Assembly: GCA_963834725.1 (NCBI GenBank)
Contig: CAWICN010000001.1
Coordinates: forward strand, 1,488,001 to 1,552,000
Origin: PALSA-693 sp963834725
GTDB taxonomy: Bacteria > Actinomycetota > Acidimicrobiia > Acidimicrobiales > Palsa-688
Length of the DNA stretch: 64,000 nt
Direction: 5' to 3'
The notes under the pieces are model-generated. The model was not told where the DNA came from. It was given only the letters and a program-made list of their open reading frames with translations, and made no database searches. The position numbers and the translations under genes are program-made. Each line of letters begins with the position of its first letter. Within the stretch, counting starts at the first letter, position 1. Below are positions 8,337 to 18,228 of this stretch, in pieces.

Positions 8337-9641
8337 GTGTTCCTAGCGGGCGTGCGGGTGCTCGAGTTTTCGGTGGCCTGGGCCGGTCCGCTCGCGGGCC
8401 GCTTCCTCGCGGATTTCGGCGCCGAGGTGATCCACATCGAACGGTCCACGGCACGCGGCGCCGGCTACATCGGGCTCGACCCCGATCTCGTGGCGAAAGA
8501 TATTGGGGCGTGGGAATGGGGAAAACTGGCGGGTCCCATCTTTCGCTCGGGCATATATCCCGACGCCGATCCTGGTGAACATCCCTGGAACCGGCAAGGC
8601 ATCTTCAACAAGATGAACCGCAACAAACGGAGCCTCTGCATCGATCTCAAGACCGAGCAAGGCCGCGAGGTATTTACCGATCTGGTCAGGGTCAGCGACA
8701 TTGTGCTCAACAACTACAGTCCGAGAGGGGTGGCGAGCCTCGGCCTGGATTACGAGCGTCTCGCGCAGTACAACCCCAGGATCATCACGGTATCGATGTC
8801 GGGGTACGGGCTGACCGGACCCGATTCAATGCGGGTCTCCCTTGGTCCCGTTCTCGAAGCTCATTCGGGACTGGCGTCCGCCACAGGGTACGAAGACGGG
8901 GGACCATTGAAAATGGGGGTGGCGTTTGCCGACCCGATCGCGGCCCTGCATGCGCTGGCCGCGACGCTCGCCGCGCTCGATCAGCGGGACCAATCGGGGG
9001 TGGGTATGGGGCTGGACTTCTCCCAGTTCGAGGCCTACGCCAGCATTGGCGGGGAGCTGTACCTCCAGGCTTCGGTGACCGGGCAGGAACCTCGCCGTCA
9101 CGGGAACCGTTCTGCCGAAGCGGCCCCACAAGGTGTGTACAGGTGTGCTGGTGAGGATTCCTGGTTGGCTGTGAGCGTGCAATCCGACGAGGAGTGGCAG
9201 GCGTTGGCCGGGATGCTTGGCGGTGAGATGTTCTCGACGCGCTACGAATCGGTGGCCGGGCGCCTGCAGCACCATGATGAGATCGACCGGATACTCGGAG
9301 CGTGGGCTGCCGGACGCGACAAGATCGCGGCCATGGAGGTACTGCAAGGCTCGGGCGTCAGAGCCGTGGCGGTGATGACCAGTCGTGACCTGGTTGAGGG
9401 AGAGCACATGTCCGCCCGGGAATTCGTGGTGGAGTGGGATCAGGCCGACGTGGGTCTGCGCCGCTTTCCCGGTTTTCCGATCCACTTCGAAGACCCCTCA
9501 GAGGTGAAGATGGAGGGGACGGCCGCTCTGGGAGCCGACAACGAGTCGATCCTGCGGGAGATCCTCGCTTACCCGCCAGAGCGCATCCAGGCGCTGGTCG
9601 ACTCCGGCGTACTGGCGACGCAACCGTCGGAGCCGCCGTGA
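8337..9641 (+). CDS. CaiB/BaiF (type III) CoA-transferase
   Basis: A second family III CoA-transferase, 434 residues from GTG 8337. It opens GVRVLEFSVAWAGPLAGRFLADFGAEVIHIE, has the NRNKRSLCIDL CoA-site segment, SMSGYGLTGPDS, GVGMGLDFSQFEA, and ends with the LGADNESILREIL segment typical of the family C-terminus. It differs from its upstream neighbour by an insert after the first 40 residues. Two adjacent family III genes often form either separate enzymes for successive substrates or a heteromer; which applies here is not visible. It is 43 bp downstream of the previous stop. Confidence 0.9.
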   Translation: MFLAGVRVLEFSVAWAGPLAGRFLADFGAEVIHIERSTARGAGYIGLDPDLVAKDIGAWEWGKLAGPIFRSGIYPDADPGEHPWNRQGIFNKMNRNKRSLCIDLKTEQGREVFTDLVRVSDIVLNNYSPRGVASLGLDYERLAQYNPRIITVSMSGYGLTGPDSMRVSLGPVLEAHSGLASATGYEDGGPLKMGVAFADPIAALHALAATLAALDQRDQSGVGMGLDFSQFEAYASIGGELYLQASVTGQEPRRHGNRSAEAAPQGVYRCAGEDSWLAVSVQSDEEWQALAGMLGGEMFSTRYESVAGRLQHHDEIDRILGAWAAGRDKIAAMEVLQGSGVRAVAVMTSRDLVEGEHMSAREFVVEWDQADVGLRRFPGFPIHFEDPSEVKMEGTAALGADNESILREILAYPPERIQALVDSGVLATQPSEPP

Positions 9642-9764
9642 CCGGCGCTGAGCCGTCGCTGCTGCCTGGGCGGTGGACTGGGCGGTGGACTGGTTCCGGG
9701 TGTGTCTGCAACACTCTCCAGTGCCGCGCTAGAAGTCGCGGCCAATTCCATAGGGAGGCCGCCG

Positions 9765-11477
9765 ATGCCCTACGACCTGCTGATCCGAGGGGGAACGCTG
9801 GTGGACGGCACCGGTTTGCCGGCGCGCACCGCAGATGTGGCGGTGAATGCAGGGCGGGTCGTCGAAGTCGGCCGGATCGCCGCGGGGCCCGGCGCCGCGA
9901 CCAGGATCATCGACGCCGACGGGGCGCTGGTCACCCCGGGCTTCGTGGACATCCACACCCACTACGACGGCCAGGCGACCTGGGACGAGCGCCTGCAGCC
10001 GTCCGCCAGTCACGGCGTCACCACAGTGGTGATGGGCAATTGCGGGGTCGGCTTTGCTCCCGTGCGGCCGGCCGACCGGGTGCAGCTGGTGGAGTTGATG
10101 GAAGGCGTTGAGGACCTGCCCGGCACCGTGCTCTACGAAGGGCTCACCTGGGAGTGGGAGAGCATCGGCGGCTATCTCGACGCCCTGGAGTCCCGGCCCC
10201 ACGACATCGACTTCGCCGCCCAGGTGTGCCACGGGCCGGTCCGCCTGTTCGTTATGGGCCAGCGCGGCGCGGATCGGGAGCCGGCCACGGCCGAGGAGAT
10301 CGCCGAGATGGGACGGCTGGCCGCCGAGGGCATCGAGGCCGGCGCCCTGGGCTTCACCACGTCGCGGACCCTCAACCACCGCACCAGCCGGGGCGAGCCC
10401 ACCCCCACGCTCACGGCCGCCCGGGAGGAGCTGGTCGGCATAGCCCGGGCCATCGGCCGCACCGGCAAAGGGGTGCTGCAGGTGGTATCCGACTTTCCCG
10501 ACTTCGACACCGAGATGGCCACCTTCAAGGAGATGATGCGGGCCTCCGGCCGGCCGCTGTCCGTTTCGCTGGCCCAGGCCCGCCCCGGCTCTGGCTACCG
10601 GCGAAGCCTCAAGGCGCTGGAGGAAGCCAACCGCGAGGGCCTGCAGATGCGAGCCCAGGTGGCGGCCCGCGCCATCGGGCTGCTGATCGGCCTGGAAGGG
10701 TCGGTCAACCCGCTCCGCGGATCGGACACCTACGGACAGTTCGAGCACCTCCCCATTGGTGACCGGGCCACCCGGCTCGCTCCGCCCGACATCCGGGAGC
10801 GGGTCCTGGCCGAGCTGGCCGAGCGGCCCGGTGGGATGCGGCTATCGCTCGATCGCATCTTCGAGCTCGGCGACCCGCCCGACTACGAGCCGGATCCCTC
10901 CACCAGCATCGCCGCCCGGGCCCTCGCCTCTGGCCGCTCCCCCGAAGAGGTGCTCTACGATCTGATCCTGGCCGGCGGAGGCACAGCGCTGCTGTATTTC
11001 CCGGCCCTCAACTTCTCCGATGGCAACCTCGACGCGGCTGGAGAGCTGCTCGCCCACCCGCACTGCGTGCCCGGCCTCGGTGACGGTGGAGCCCACGTGG
11101 GTACCATCTGCGACGCGAGTTTCCCGACCACCCTGCTCACCCTCTGGGCGAGAGACCGCCGGCGCGGCAGCAGATTCGACCTGCCATGGGTGGTCCACCA
11201 GCAGTGCCGGGCCACCGCCGAGACAGTGGGGCTTCTCGACCGCGGGGTGATCGCCCCCGGCTACAAGGCCGACCTCAACGTCATCGACCACGACAACCTT
11301 CGCCTTGGTCCCCCGACGATCGCCCACGACCTCCCCGCCGGCGGGAAGCGGCTGTTGCAATCGGCGGCCGGCTACCTGCACACCATCGTCTCTGGCACCG
11401 AGACCTACCGCGATGGCCAACCGACGAGCGACCTCCCGGGCCGACTGGTGCGTGGACCCCAGCCGGAACCGGCGTGA
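9765..11477 (+). CDS. N-acyl-D-amino-acid deacylase-like amidohydrolase
   Basis: A 570-residue metal-dependent amidohydrolase of the D-aminoacylase/dihydroorotase-like group. Visible are LIRGGTLVDGTG at the N-terminal beta-sandwich, VTPGFVDIHTHYDGQ with the HxH metal motif near residue 66, GVTTVVMGNCGVGFAP, VPGLGDGGAHVG with the late catalytic Asp, and APGYKADLNVID returning to the sandwich. Length and motif order match the family. ATG 9765 is preceded by GGGAGG at 9753-9758. It hydrolyses an amide or lactam in the cytoplasm; the substrate is unknown, and many members act outside D-amino acid metabolism. Confidence 0.9.
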   Translation: MPYDLLIRGGTLVDGTGLPARTADVAVNAGRVVEVGRIAAGPGAATRIIDADGALVTPGFVDIHTHYDGQATWDERLQPSASHGVTTVVMGNCGVGFAPVRPADRVQLVELMEGVEDLPGTVLYEGLTWEWESIGGYLDALESRPHDIDFAAQVCHGPVRLFVMGQRGADREPATAEEIAEMGRLAAEGIEAGALGFTTSRTLNHRTSRGEPTPTLTAAREELVGIARAIGRTGKGVLQVVSDFPDFDTEMATFKEMMRASGRPLSVSLAQARPGSGYRRSLKALEEANREGLQMRAQVAARAIGLLIGLEGSVNPLRGSDTYGQFEHLPIGDRATRLAPPDIRERVLAELAERPGGMRLSLDRIFELGDPPDYEPDPSTSIAARALASGRSPEEVLYDLILAGGGTALLYFPALNFSDGNLDAAGELLAHPHCVPGLGDGGAHVGTICDASFPTTLLTLWARDRRRGSRFDLPWVVHQQCRATAETVGLLDRGVIAPGYKADLNVIDHDNLRLGPPTIAHDLPAGGKRLLQSAAGYLHTIVSGTETYRDGQPTSDLPGRLVRGPQPEPA

Positions 11478-11582
11478 CGCGGTCCAGGAGGTGAGCAGAC
11501 GCGGCCGGCCGGCGCGTTCACACGCCGCTGCTAGATGGCCGACCCGGCCCAGTGGTAAACGCCACGACCACCGGAGGACGAC

Positions 11583-12633
11583 ATGCCGTATAACGCGGAA
11601 CCGGACCGGAGAATCCACGACGCGGACGCCCACATCATGGAGACGCCCAACTGGCTGCGGGACTACGCCGATCCTGGAATCCGGGACCAGATCCAGCCGC
11701 TTCACTACCCCGGCGGTAATGAACTGCGCCAGACCGGTGACCCGGCTGAGCAGCACCGCGACCTCGATGCCGCCTTTCGACTGGGAGCACCAGGCCAACC
11801 TCGACCTCGCCTACGGCGCCGCCCGCGCCCACAACCGGGGCATGATCGAGTTCTGCTCGGTGGACGAACGGCTCCTCCCGACCTGCTATGTCCCCCTGGC
11901 CGACTTTGATAGCGCCGCCGCGATGACTGCTGAGGCGATCAAATCCGGTGCCGCCGCGCTTCTCGTCGCGTCCGGCTGCCCGGCCGGGCACTCCCACAGC
12001 CACGTCGCCCTGGATCCCGTCTGGGCGCAGGCGCAGGAGGCGGCCATCCCGGTCGTCTTCCACGTCGGGGGAACCGGCGACCTCATCGACCCCGACTACT
12101 TCCGAAACGGGCTTCCCGTGCCGCCGGACTTCCACGGCGGCGAGGAAAACTTCCGGTCGGTCGACTACATCGGCATCCCGCACCCGCCCATGCAGACCCT
12201 CGCCACGATGATCTTCGACGGCGTGCTCGAACGCTTCCCTCGACTGCGGATCGGGGTCATCGAGCAGGGCGCCATCTGGGTCCCCTCGTGGGTGCGCCAG
12301 ATGGAGTCGGCGGTCGACGCGTTCGCCCGCCACGAAGAACGGCTCCGGGCCCTTTCCCTCCGACCGACCGAGTACGTGCGGCGACAGATTCGGGCCACCC
12401 CCTATCCAACTGAGGACGTGGGCTGGATCGGGCGCGAGAGCGGACCGGAGATCTGCATGTTTTCGTCGGACTACCCGCACGTCGAGGGCGGACGCCGGCC
12501 GATCGAGCGGGTCGAGGCCTCCCTCGGCAACGCGTCCGACGACATCCGGCGGCGCTTCTACTGCGACAACTTTCTCGACCTCATGGGCGGTGCCGGCCGG
12601 CACCTCCCGCGCCAGGGCGCCCGGGTGGCCTAA
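11583..12633 (+). pseudogene. Amidohydrolase family 2 gene with internal deletion and frameshift
   Basis: The first 60 or so codons read from ATG 11583 (GGAGG at 11573) as RIHDADAHIMETPNWLRDYA..., the N-terminus of a TIM-barrel amidohydrolase with its HDADAH metal motif. From about 11780 the homologous reading continues in a different frame as DWEHQANLDLAYGAARAHN and runs to the stop at 12633, with FHVGGTGDLIDP, IEQGAIWVPSW and MFSSDYPHVEGG. Related proteins known to me carry roughly 50-60 more residues between the two parts, so a deletion plus a frame change is inferred near 11775-11790. Intact relatives are decarboxylase or hydrolase enzymes of aromatic or cyclic acid breakdown. It could be an assembly artefact instead. 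Confidence 0.75.
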
Positions 12634-12647
12634 CACTTCTGAAGCAC

Positions 12648-13474
12648 TTAGCGGTGAGGTTCCCCCAGCCCATTGGACTGGAAGAGCGTAAGCGCTGATA
12701 TGTCACCTGCGATCCGGCCTGCCACGGTCAGCAGGAGCCGATAGCGCAGGGGCAGCTGGGAGCGAAGCGACGGAGGGGGTCGGGTGACCGCCGCTGGCTC
12801 GAGGACTTCAAGCCCGAGGTTGGTGAGCGATGCCGGGTCATCACACGACCACGCCCACTGAGCGCCGATCTTCCGCCTGGCAGCCATCTCGTGTTGACGG
12901 TTCAACATCTGCCGGGTGTAAGTGTCGAAGGCAACCAGCGCCCCGGGGAACCGCGCCGCAATATCAGCGATGGCCTGCAGAGCCTCGGCCAGGTAGACGA
13001 GGACGCCTTCTGCCCAAACAGGTAGGGCGGGGGGCGGGTTTCGACCTGAGGCATCCAGGCGTCGTCGAGCACTGAAGCCGCCACCATCTGCCGTCGCTCC
13101 GAGTTTGCAAAGAAGTTCCGGCGCAGCTCGATCGTGTCCGGCAGGTCAAGATCGATCCAGTGAATGGTGCCGTTATCGACGCGATCGAACCGGCTGTTCA
13201 AGCCGGTACCGAGCTCGACCACGGTTCCGTCGCGGTTCTCGGCCAGGAAGCGGCGGACCCAGTGATCGAAGATGGCGGTCCGCAGCACCGTCACCTCGCC
13301 GGCCCATCCCCGCCCATAGCGAGCGACATCGAAATCCACCGACGCGACGATCTCCACGGCCTTCGGATCATGCAACATCGGGCGCCTCTTCCGGGACTCC
13401 CGTGCCCGTGCCGCCAGAGGAATGAACAGCGTCTCCTCGACTCCGCCCAAGCGCACGGGGACCTTGTCGACCAT
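12648..13474 (-). pseudogene. Leucine carboxyl methyltransferase-family SAM methyltransferase, frameshifted
   Basis: The N-terminal two thirds read from about ATG 13474 (VDKVPVRLGGVEETLFIPL..., then ARESRKRRPMLHDPKAVEIV, VVELGTGLNSRFDRV for SAM binding, and WIDLDLPDTIELRR). After PPPYLF near 13014 the frame changes; the next frame gives AEGVLVYLAEALQAIADI and continues through RQHEMAARRKIGAQWAW to the stop at 12648. One missing base within TTTGGGC (13012-13018) explains the break. The family O-methylates small acids or polyketide-like metabolites. It is convergent with the amidohydrolase remnant, with only 14 bp between stops. Confidence 0.8.
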
Positions 13475-13548
13475 GCCCAACCAGCCTCGCATGGCGCCTC
13501 GTCATCGGGCCAGTCGCCGAGGCGGCTGGCCCCTCGCGTCATCCCCTT

Positions 13549-13636
13549 GTCTGGCCGGCGGCAGAACTCTGTCTCGCCGGCGGCAGACCTCTGTCTCGCC
13601 GGCGCTAGAACTCTGTCTGGCCGGCGTCAGAATTCC
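13549..13636. repeat. 22-bp tandem repeat, four copies
   Basis: Units start at 13549, 13571, 13593 and 13615 with the pattern GTCTSGCCGGCGGCAGAACTCT. The last unit supplies the stop codon of the minus-strand oxidoreductase gene at 13627, so the array has grown into that gene's 3' end. Confidence 0.9.
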
Positions 13637-14574
13637 AGGACCAGGCGGCCACGGGTACCACCGGCTTCCAGGCGCCGGTGGGCCTCCGGCGCCTGTTCGG
13701 CGGGCAGGACCGCAGCCACTCGCAGGCTGACGCTTCCCTCTTCGGCCAGCTCGCGCAGGCGATCGAGCTTCGCCTGCTCGCGGGCATAATTGCGGACAAA
13801 GACCGGGTGAAAGGTGATGCCCCGTTCCTCGGCACCTTTGAACCCGCGCACGGTAGCGATGCGGCCGCCGTCGCGCACGGCGGGCACCACCAGCTGATCG
13901 AGGAGGGCGCCGTCGACCAAACCCTCCACTCCTTCGGGAACCACCTCGCGAACCCGCTCGGCGAACTCTTCGCCTCGCGCCACGACGATGTCGGCGCCGA
14001 GGTCCCGGACCAGTTGCTCGTCGGCGGGGGCGGCGTCGGCGATGACGCGGATCCCCTCCGCCTTGGCCAGCTGGATCGCGTAGCCGCCGACCGCGCCGGC
14101 CGCTCCCGTGACGGCCAGCGTCTGGCCCGGTTGAAGGTTCAACTCGTCCAACGCCATGCGCGCCGTCAGCCCGTTCATCGGCAGCGTCGAGGCCTCCGCG
14201 TCGGACGATCCGGCCGGCACCCGGGCGACCGATTCGACGGGGACCACGATGAGCTCGGAATAGGCGCCATGCGACCCGCTCGGCACCACGACGGCCATCA
14301 CGTGCTCACCTGGCTGCAGGCTGGTGCTGACGCCCTCACCGATCTGATCCAGCACCCCGGCCGCGTCCATGCCCGGCACGTACGGCGGTGGGATGTCCTT
14401 CAACTGCGCGGCCCGGGCCCCGCTGCGCAACCCGGTGTCGGTCGGATTTACCGCGGCGGCGTGGACCCGTATCCGCACTTCACCCGGCCCGGCTTCGGGA
14501 TCCGGGAGATCGACCGTCTCCAGCGCATCCGGGCCACCAAACGAAACGACTCCAACGCCTCTCATGCGAGGCAC
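13627..14574 (-). CDS. MDR-superfamily quinone oxidoreductase / NADP-dependent alcohol dehydrogenase-like
   Basis: A 315-residue zinc-free medium-chain reductase. Visible are the GroES-like N-terminus with VHAAAVNPTDTGLRSG, PYVPGMDAAGVLDQIGEGV, then the Rossmann motif VTGAAGAVGGYAIQLAK near residue 155, and a C-terminal EQAPEAHRRLEAGGTRGRLVLEF typical of quinone oxidoreductases. No catalytic zinc cysteine cluster is present. It likely reduces quinones or enones with NADPH. It is divergent from the SixA-like gene at 14648, with 73 bp between starts. Confidence 0.92.
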   Translation of the reverse strand: MPRMRGVGVVSFGGPDALETVDLPDPEAGPGEVRIRVHAAAVNPTDTGLRSGARAAQLKDIPPPYVPGMDAAGVLDQIGEGVSTSLQPGEHVMAVVVPSGSHGAYSELIVVPVESVARVPAGSSDAEASTLPMNGLTARMALDELNLQPGQTLAVTGAAGAVGGYAIQLAKAEGIRVIADAAPADEQLVRDLGADIVVARGEEFAERVREVVPEGVEGLVDGALLDQLVVPAVRDGGRIATVRGFKGAEERGITFHPVFVRNYAREQAKLDRLRELAEEGSVSLRVAAVLPAEQAPEAHRRLEAGGTRGRLVLEF

Positions 14575-14647
14575 AACCCTGACGGCGGCGGCCTATTCCC
14601 GGGAAGGCGCCGCAGCGGTATTTCTGGCGCGTAGCATCCCGCGGGCG

Positions 14648-15166
14648 ATGGCCCGCAAGCGTCTCGTCCTCGTTCGCCACGCCAAGTCGAGCTGGTCCGA
14701 TCCCGATCTGGCCGACCACGACCGGCCGCTTTCCGCCCGCGGGCGGGACGCGGCCGCCACGGTTGGCCGGCACCTCCGTCGTTCGGGCTTGCGCCCGGAC
14801 CTGGTGTTGTGCTCGTCGGCCACCCGGGCCCGCCAAACGCTGGAGCGGCTGAAGTTCGAGGACACCGCGGTTATCGTCGAGGACCAGCTCTACGGCGCAG
14901 GCGCGGCCGCCCTCCTCACGCGGGTGCGGGGCGTCTCGAACGAGGTCCGCACCCTGGTGGTCGTCGCCCACAACCCGGGTATCGAGGAGCTGGCCCGTTT
15001 GCTGCCTGGGCCCGCCGACACTGGCCGGAACGACGACCTGGCGGCCGCCGGCAAGTTCCCTACCGGAGCGGTGGCCGACCTGGAGTTTGCGATTGACGGC
15101 TGGCCGGAGGTTGCACCCGGCCGAGGGCGACTCCGCGCCTTCGTGGTGCCACGGGCACTCGTCTAG
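14648..15166 (+). CDS. Histidine phosphatase family protein (SixA-like)
   Basis: A 172-residue histidine phosphatase. The catalytic RHG-type motif is LVLVRHAKSSWSD, followed by DRPLSARGRDAA, the second-arginine segment CSSATRARQTLE, and VVVAHNPGIEELAR with the second catalytic histidine. This matches SixA, which removes phosphate from phosphohistidine in phosphotransfer proteins; actinobacterial members may have other phosphorylated substrates. ATG 14648 was chosen because the conserved motif begins eight residues later; the longer upstream frame is antisense to the divergent oxidoreductase. Confidence 0.9.
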   Translation: MARKRLVLVRHAKSSWSDPDLADHDRPLSARGRDAAATVGRHLRRSGLRPDLVLCSSATRARQTLERLKFEDTAVIVEDQLYGAGAAALLTRVRGVSNEVRTLVVVAHNPGIEELARLLPGPADTGRNDDLAAAGKFPTGAVADLEFAIDGWPEVAPGRGRLRAFVVPRALV

Positions 15167-15252
15167 CCTGGGGCGCCCACTCCACTCATGATGCGGCGAT
15201 GCGAAGGCCGCTGCCCCGCGCCGTCCCCTGGCCCGCGGTCGCCGGCACCATC

Positions 15253-15285
15253 TACTTTAGCTGGCAATAATCCTGTGTTAAAGTA
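15253..15285. promoter_or_regulatory. Inverted repeat / candidate promoter-operator of the MarR-MFS operon
   Basis: TACTTTA (15253-15259) and TAAAGTA (15279-15285) form a 7-bp inverted repeat with a 19-nt centre in an unusually AT-rich patch, ending 7 bp before the GTG start of the MarR gene. Placement and symmetry suggest autoregulation by the MarR protein encoded next to it. Confidence 0.6.
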
Positions 15286-15292
15286 AATCGAT

Positions 15293-15802
15293 GTGAATGA
15301 GTTCTCCTGGCTTGATCCGGAGGAGCAGCGGGTGTTCCGGGCGTGGGCCCGCTCGTCGCGTGCTCTGTTTGTCCAGTTCGATCGCGATCTCCAGCGCGAC
15401 GTCGGCCTGCCGAGGACGTACTTCGAGATCCTGTGGCTGTTGCACCAGGCCCCCGACCGGGCCTTGCGGATGAGCGATCTGGCCGAGCGCACAGGATCCC
15501 AGGCCAGCCGGATCACTCACGCGGTCGGTCGCCTCGAGCAGGCCGGCCAGGTGCGGCGGGAGCTGTGCAGCGAAGACCGGCGAGGCTGGTTTGCGGTCCT
15601 CACCGACGAAGGACTCGAGACGCTGCGGGTGGCCGCACCGCGCTACGCCGAGAGCATCCGCGCCCGGCTTCTGGCACCTCTGTCCGATTTTCAGCGAAAA
15701 CAGCTCACCGAGATCGGCGAGACGCTCCTCAGCCGCCTGGACTCGCCGCTCGGGTCGGCCGACGTCAACCAGGCGACCGAGACGGCCGTGTCCCCGGCAT
15801 GA
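15293..15802 (+). CDS. MarR family transcriptional regulator
   Basis: A 169-residue winged-helix regulator. The helix-turn-helix reads LRMSDLAERTGSQASRITHAVGRLEQAG, and the wing is RRELCSEDRRGWFAVLTDEG, the family pattern. GTG 15293 begins just after the AT-rich inverted repeat. Its stop overlaps the ATG of the MFS transporter (ATGA at 15799-15802), so the two are translationally coupled. It most likely represses the exporter until a toxic ligand binds. Confidence 0.92.
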   Translation: MNEFSWLDPEEQRVFRAWARSSRALFVQFDRDLQRDVGLPRTYFEILWLLHQAPDRALRMSDLAERTGSQASRITHAVGRLEQAGQVRRELCSEDRRGWFAVLTDEGLETLRVAAPRYAESIRARLLAPLSDFQRKQLTEIGETLLSRLDSPLGSADVNQATETAVSPA

Positions 15803-17673
15803 CGGCCGCGATCGCCGAACCCCGCCCCGCCTCGCGTCCCGACCGGTACAAATGGGTCGCGCTCTCGAACACCACGCTCGGGACCTCGATCGCGACGATC
15901 AACTCGTCGATCCTCCTGATCGGCTTGCCAAACATCTTCCGCGGCATCCACCTCAACCCGCTCCTCCCGGCCAACACCGGATATCTGCTCTGGATGCTGA
16001 TGGGCTTCATGGTCTGCACGGCCGTGTTGCTCGTGAGCTTCGGGCGCATCGGCGACATGTTGGGCCGGGTCAACATGTACACCCTTGGCTTCGCCGTCTT
16101 CACCTTCTTCTCCATCTTGCTGTCGATCACCTGGATGAGCGGCCCGGCGGCGGCGCTCTGGCTCATCCTCATGCGCGTCGGTCAGGGAGTTGGCGGGGCC
16201 TTACTGCTGGCCAACTCGGCGCCCATCCTCACCGACGCCTTCCCGCAAAACCAGCGCGGCCTGGCCCTCGGGATCAACAGTGTGGCCGCCATCAGCGGGG
16301 CGTTCATCGGGCTGGTACTCGGGGGCGTGCTCGCCCCCGTCCAATGGCGACTGGTGTTCCTGGTCTCGGTCCCGGTCGGCATCTTCGGGACCGTGTGGGC
16401 CCGGCTCAAGCTTCGCGACAGGAGCGAGCGGCACCGGGCCAGGATCGACTGGTGGGGCAACCTCACGTTCGCCGTCGGGCTCGTGGCCCTGCTGGTCGGC
16501 ATCACCTACGGGATCGAGCCCTACGGCGGCCACACCATGGGCTGGACCAATCCGAAAGTCCTGGCCGGTCTAGTCGGCGGGGTCATCCTGCTCGGGGTGT
16601 TCATGGTCATCGAGCGCCACGTGGAGCACCCGATGTTCAACATGAAGCTGTTCCGTATCCGGGCCTTCACCGCCGGCAACATCGCCACCCTGCTGGCGTC
16701 GATCGGGCGGGGCGGTCTCATGTTCATCCTCATCATCTGGCTGCAGGGCATCTGGCTGCCCCAGCACGGCTACAGCTTCGAGGTGACCCCGCTGTGGGCG
16801 GGCATCTACATGCTCCCGCTGACGATCGGATTTCTGATCGCGGGACCGCTATCGGGCGTCCTGTCCGATCACCTCGGCGCCCGTCCCTTTGCCACCGGGG
16901 GGATGTTGCTGGCGGCCCTTGCCTTCGGATTGCTCGAAGTGCTGCCCGTGAACTTCAACTACATCTGGTTCGCCCTGTTGCTGTTGCTCATGGGCACGGC
17001 CATGGGCGTGTTCTCTTCCCCGAACCTCGCCGGCATCATGAACAGCCTCCCTCCAGATCAGCGGGGGGCCGGCGCGGGAATGCTCACCACGTTCCAGAAC
17101 TCCTCACAGGTGCTGTCGATCGGCGTGTTTTTCACGCTCATCATCCTGGGCTTGGCCCGCTCCCTGCCGCACTCCCTCTACAACGGGTTGGTAGCCCAGG
17201 GAGTGCCACCCGCGGCCGCCCGGCACGCGGCCGCGCTACCCCCGGTCGCCAGCCTGTTTGCGGCGTTCCTGGGCTACAACCCCATTCGCACCCTGCTCGG
17301 ATCGTCGCTGGCGACGCTGCCGCCCGACCGGGTCGATTATCTGACCGGCCGGAGCTTCTTCCCCCACCTGATCTCGGGTCCGTTCCAGTCCGGCCTGGCC
17401 GAGGCGTTCACCTTTGCCGTCCTGGCCTGCCTGGTCGCGGCCGCGGCATCATGGTTGCGGGGTGGGAAGTACCACCACAGCGACGCCGGCGAAGTGGTAG
17501 CGGCCGGCGCCGCGGGCGGGTTACCCCCAGCGGGAGCGACCATCGAGGCGGCGGCGGTCGGTAGCGGCCCGGCCGAGGGCGACGGCCGCCGCAACGGCCA
17601 GGACGGAAGCGTGTCGGGGCCAGAGCGCAAGTCAGCCGCCCCGCAGCCGTTCGATTCGCGGCTGCGGACGTAG
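15799..17673 (+). CDS. DHA2-type MFS multidrug efflux transporter
   Basis: A 624-residue inner-membrane proton antiporter with about 14 hydrophobic segments. Visible are a first helix with LSNTTLGTSIATINSSILLIGLP, the motif-A-like loop GRIGDMLGRVNMY, motif C region ISGAFIGLVLGGVLAPVQWRLVFLVSVPVGI, and SSPNLAGIMNSLPPDQRGAGAGM in the second half. A hydrophilic C-terminal tail of about 65 residues rich in Gly, Ala and Glu is unusual. It is coupled to the upstream MarR gene. The window has a second cassette of the same type at 28511-30465 in the reverse gene order. Confidence 0.93.
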   Translation: MTAAIAEPRPASRPDRYKWVALSNTTLGTSIATINSSILLIGLPNIFRGIHLNPLLPANTGYLLWMLMGFMVCTAVLLVSFGRIGDMLGRVNMYTLGFAVFTFFSILLSITWMSGPAAALWLILMRVGQGVGGALLLANSAPILTDAFPQNQRGLALGINSVAAISGAFIGLVLGGVLAPVQWRLVFLVSVPVGIFGTVWARLKLRDRSERHRARIDWWGNLTFAVGLVALLVGITYGIEPYGGHTMGWTNPKVLAGLVGGVILLGVFMVIERHVEHPMFNMKLFRIRAFTAGNIATLLASIGRGGLMFILIIWLQGIWLPQHGYSFEVTPLWAGIYMLPLTIGFLIAGPLSGVLSDHLGARPFATGGMLLAALAFGLLEVLPVNFNYIWFALLLLLMGTAMGVFSSPNLAGIMNSLPPDQRGAGAGMLTTFQNSSQVLSIGVFFTLIILGLARSLPHSLYNGLVAQGVPPAAARHAAALPPVASLFAAFLGYNPIRTLLGSSLATLPPDRVDYLTGRSFFPHLISGPFQSGLAEAFTFAVLACLVAAAASWLRGGKYHHSDAGEVVAAGAAGGLPPAGATIEAAAVGSGPAEGDGRRNGQDGSVSGPERKSAAPQPFDSRLRT

Positions 17674-18081
17674 GCGCTCCACCGGGCCGTGAAGTGCCGC
17701 CGGGGGACCTGCCCGGGCCGGTGACCCGGTAGTGTCCAGGTCGTGCTGGTCGATCACCTGGGCATCACCGCCGACGAGTTCACCGACGGCACGGGCTGGT
17801 CAATCAAACCGGAAGGGGCGTGCAAAGCAGAGGTCTGCGTGCCGCTCGAGGGCTCCGCCTTCGACCTGCTCGCGACTACCGAACGGCTGGGTATCGCCGT
17901 CGTCGCCGACGACAACGCCGGCTTATGGGCGCTCGGGCCTGAGTCCTTCGGTCAGCGGGCGCTGGTGTCGGCCGAAGCCCCCGAACTGGTCCTGCCCGAT
18001 CTTGACGGCCATGAGTTTCGGCTGTCCTCGCTCCGGGGCCAGAAAGTGGTGCTCGTCTCGTGGGCGCCCTACTGAGGTTGT

Positions 18082-18107
18082 GCCTGGGACCTGCCCGGGT
18101 GGCAGGC
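18082..18107 (+). promoter_or_regulatory. SECIS-like hairpin after the UGA of the WAxxUGC gene
   Basis: GCCTG (18082-18086) pairs with CAGGC (18103-18107); a GG/GG internal loop separates this from ACC (18089-18091) paired with GGT (18098-18100) around loop TGCCCG. The apical loop begins 17 nt after the UGA, inside the range used by bacterial SelB. No folding energy was computed. Confidence 0.6.
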
Positions 18108-18228
18108 TTTGCGAGCGGAGCTGCATCCGCAGGGCCTCGAAGTGGTCACTGTCTCGCTCGAGCTCACCGGCGCGCAAGCTTCCCGTGCCTATATCGAGGC
18201 GGCCCAGCCCGAGCATCCGTCGCTCATA

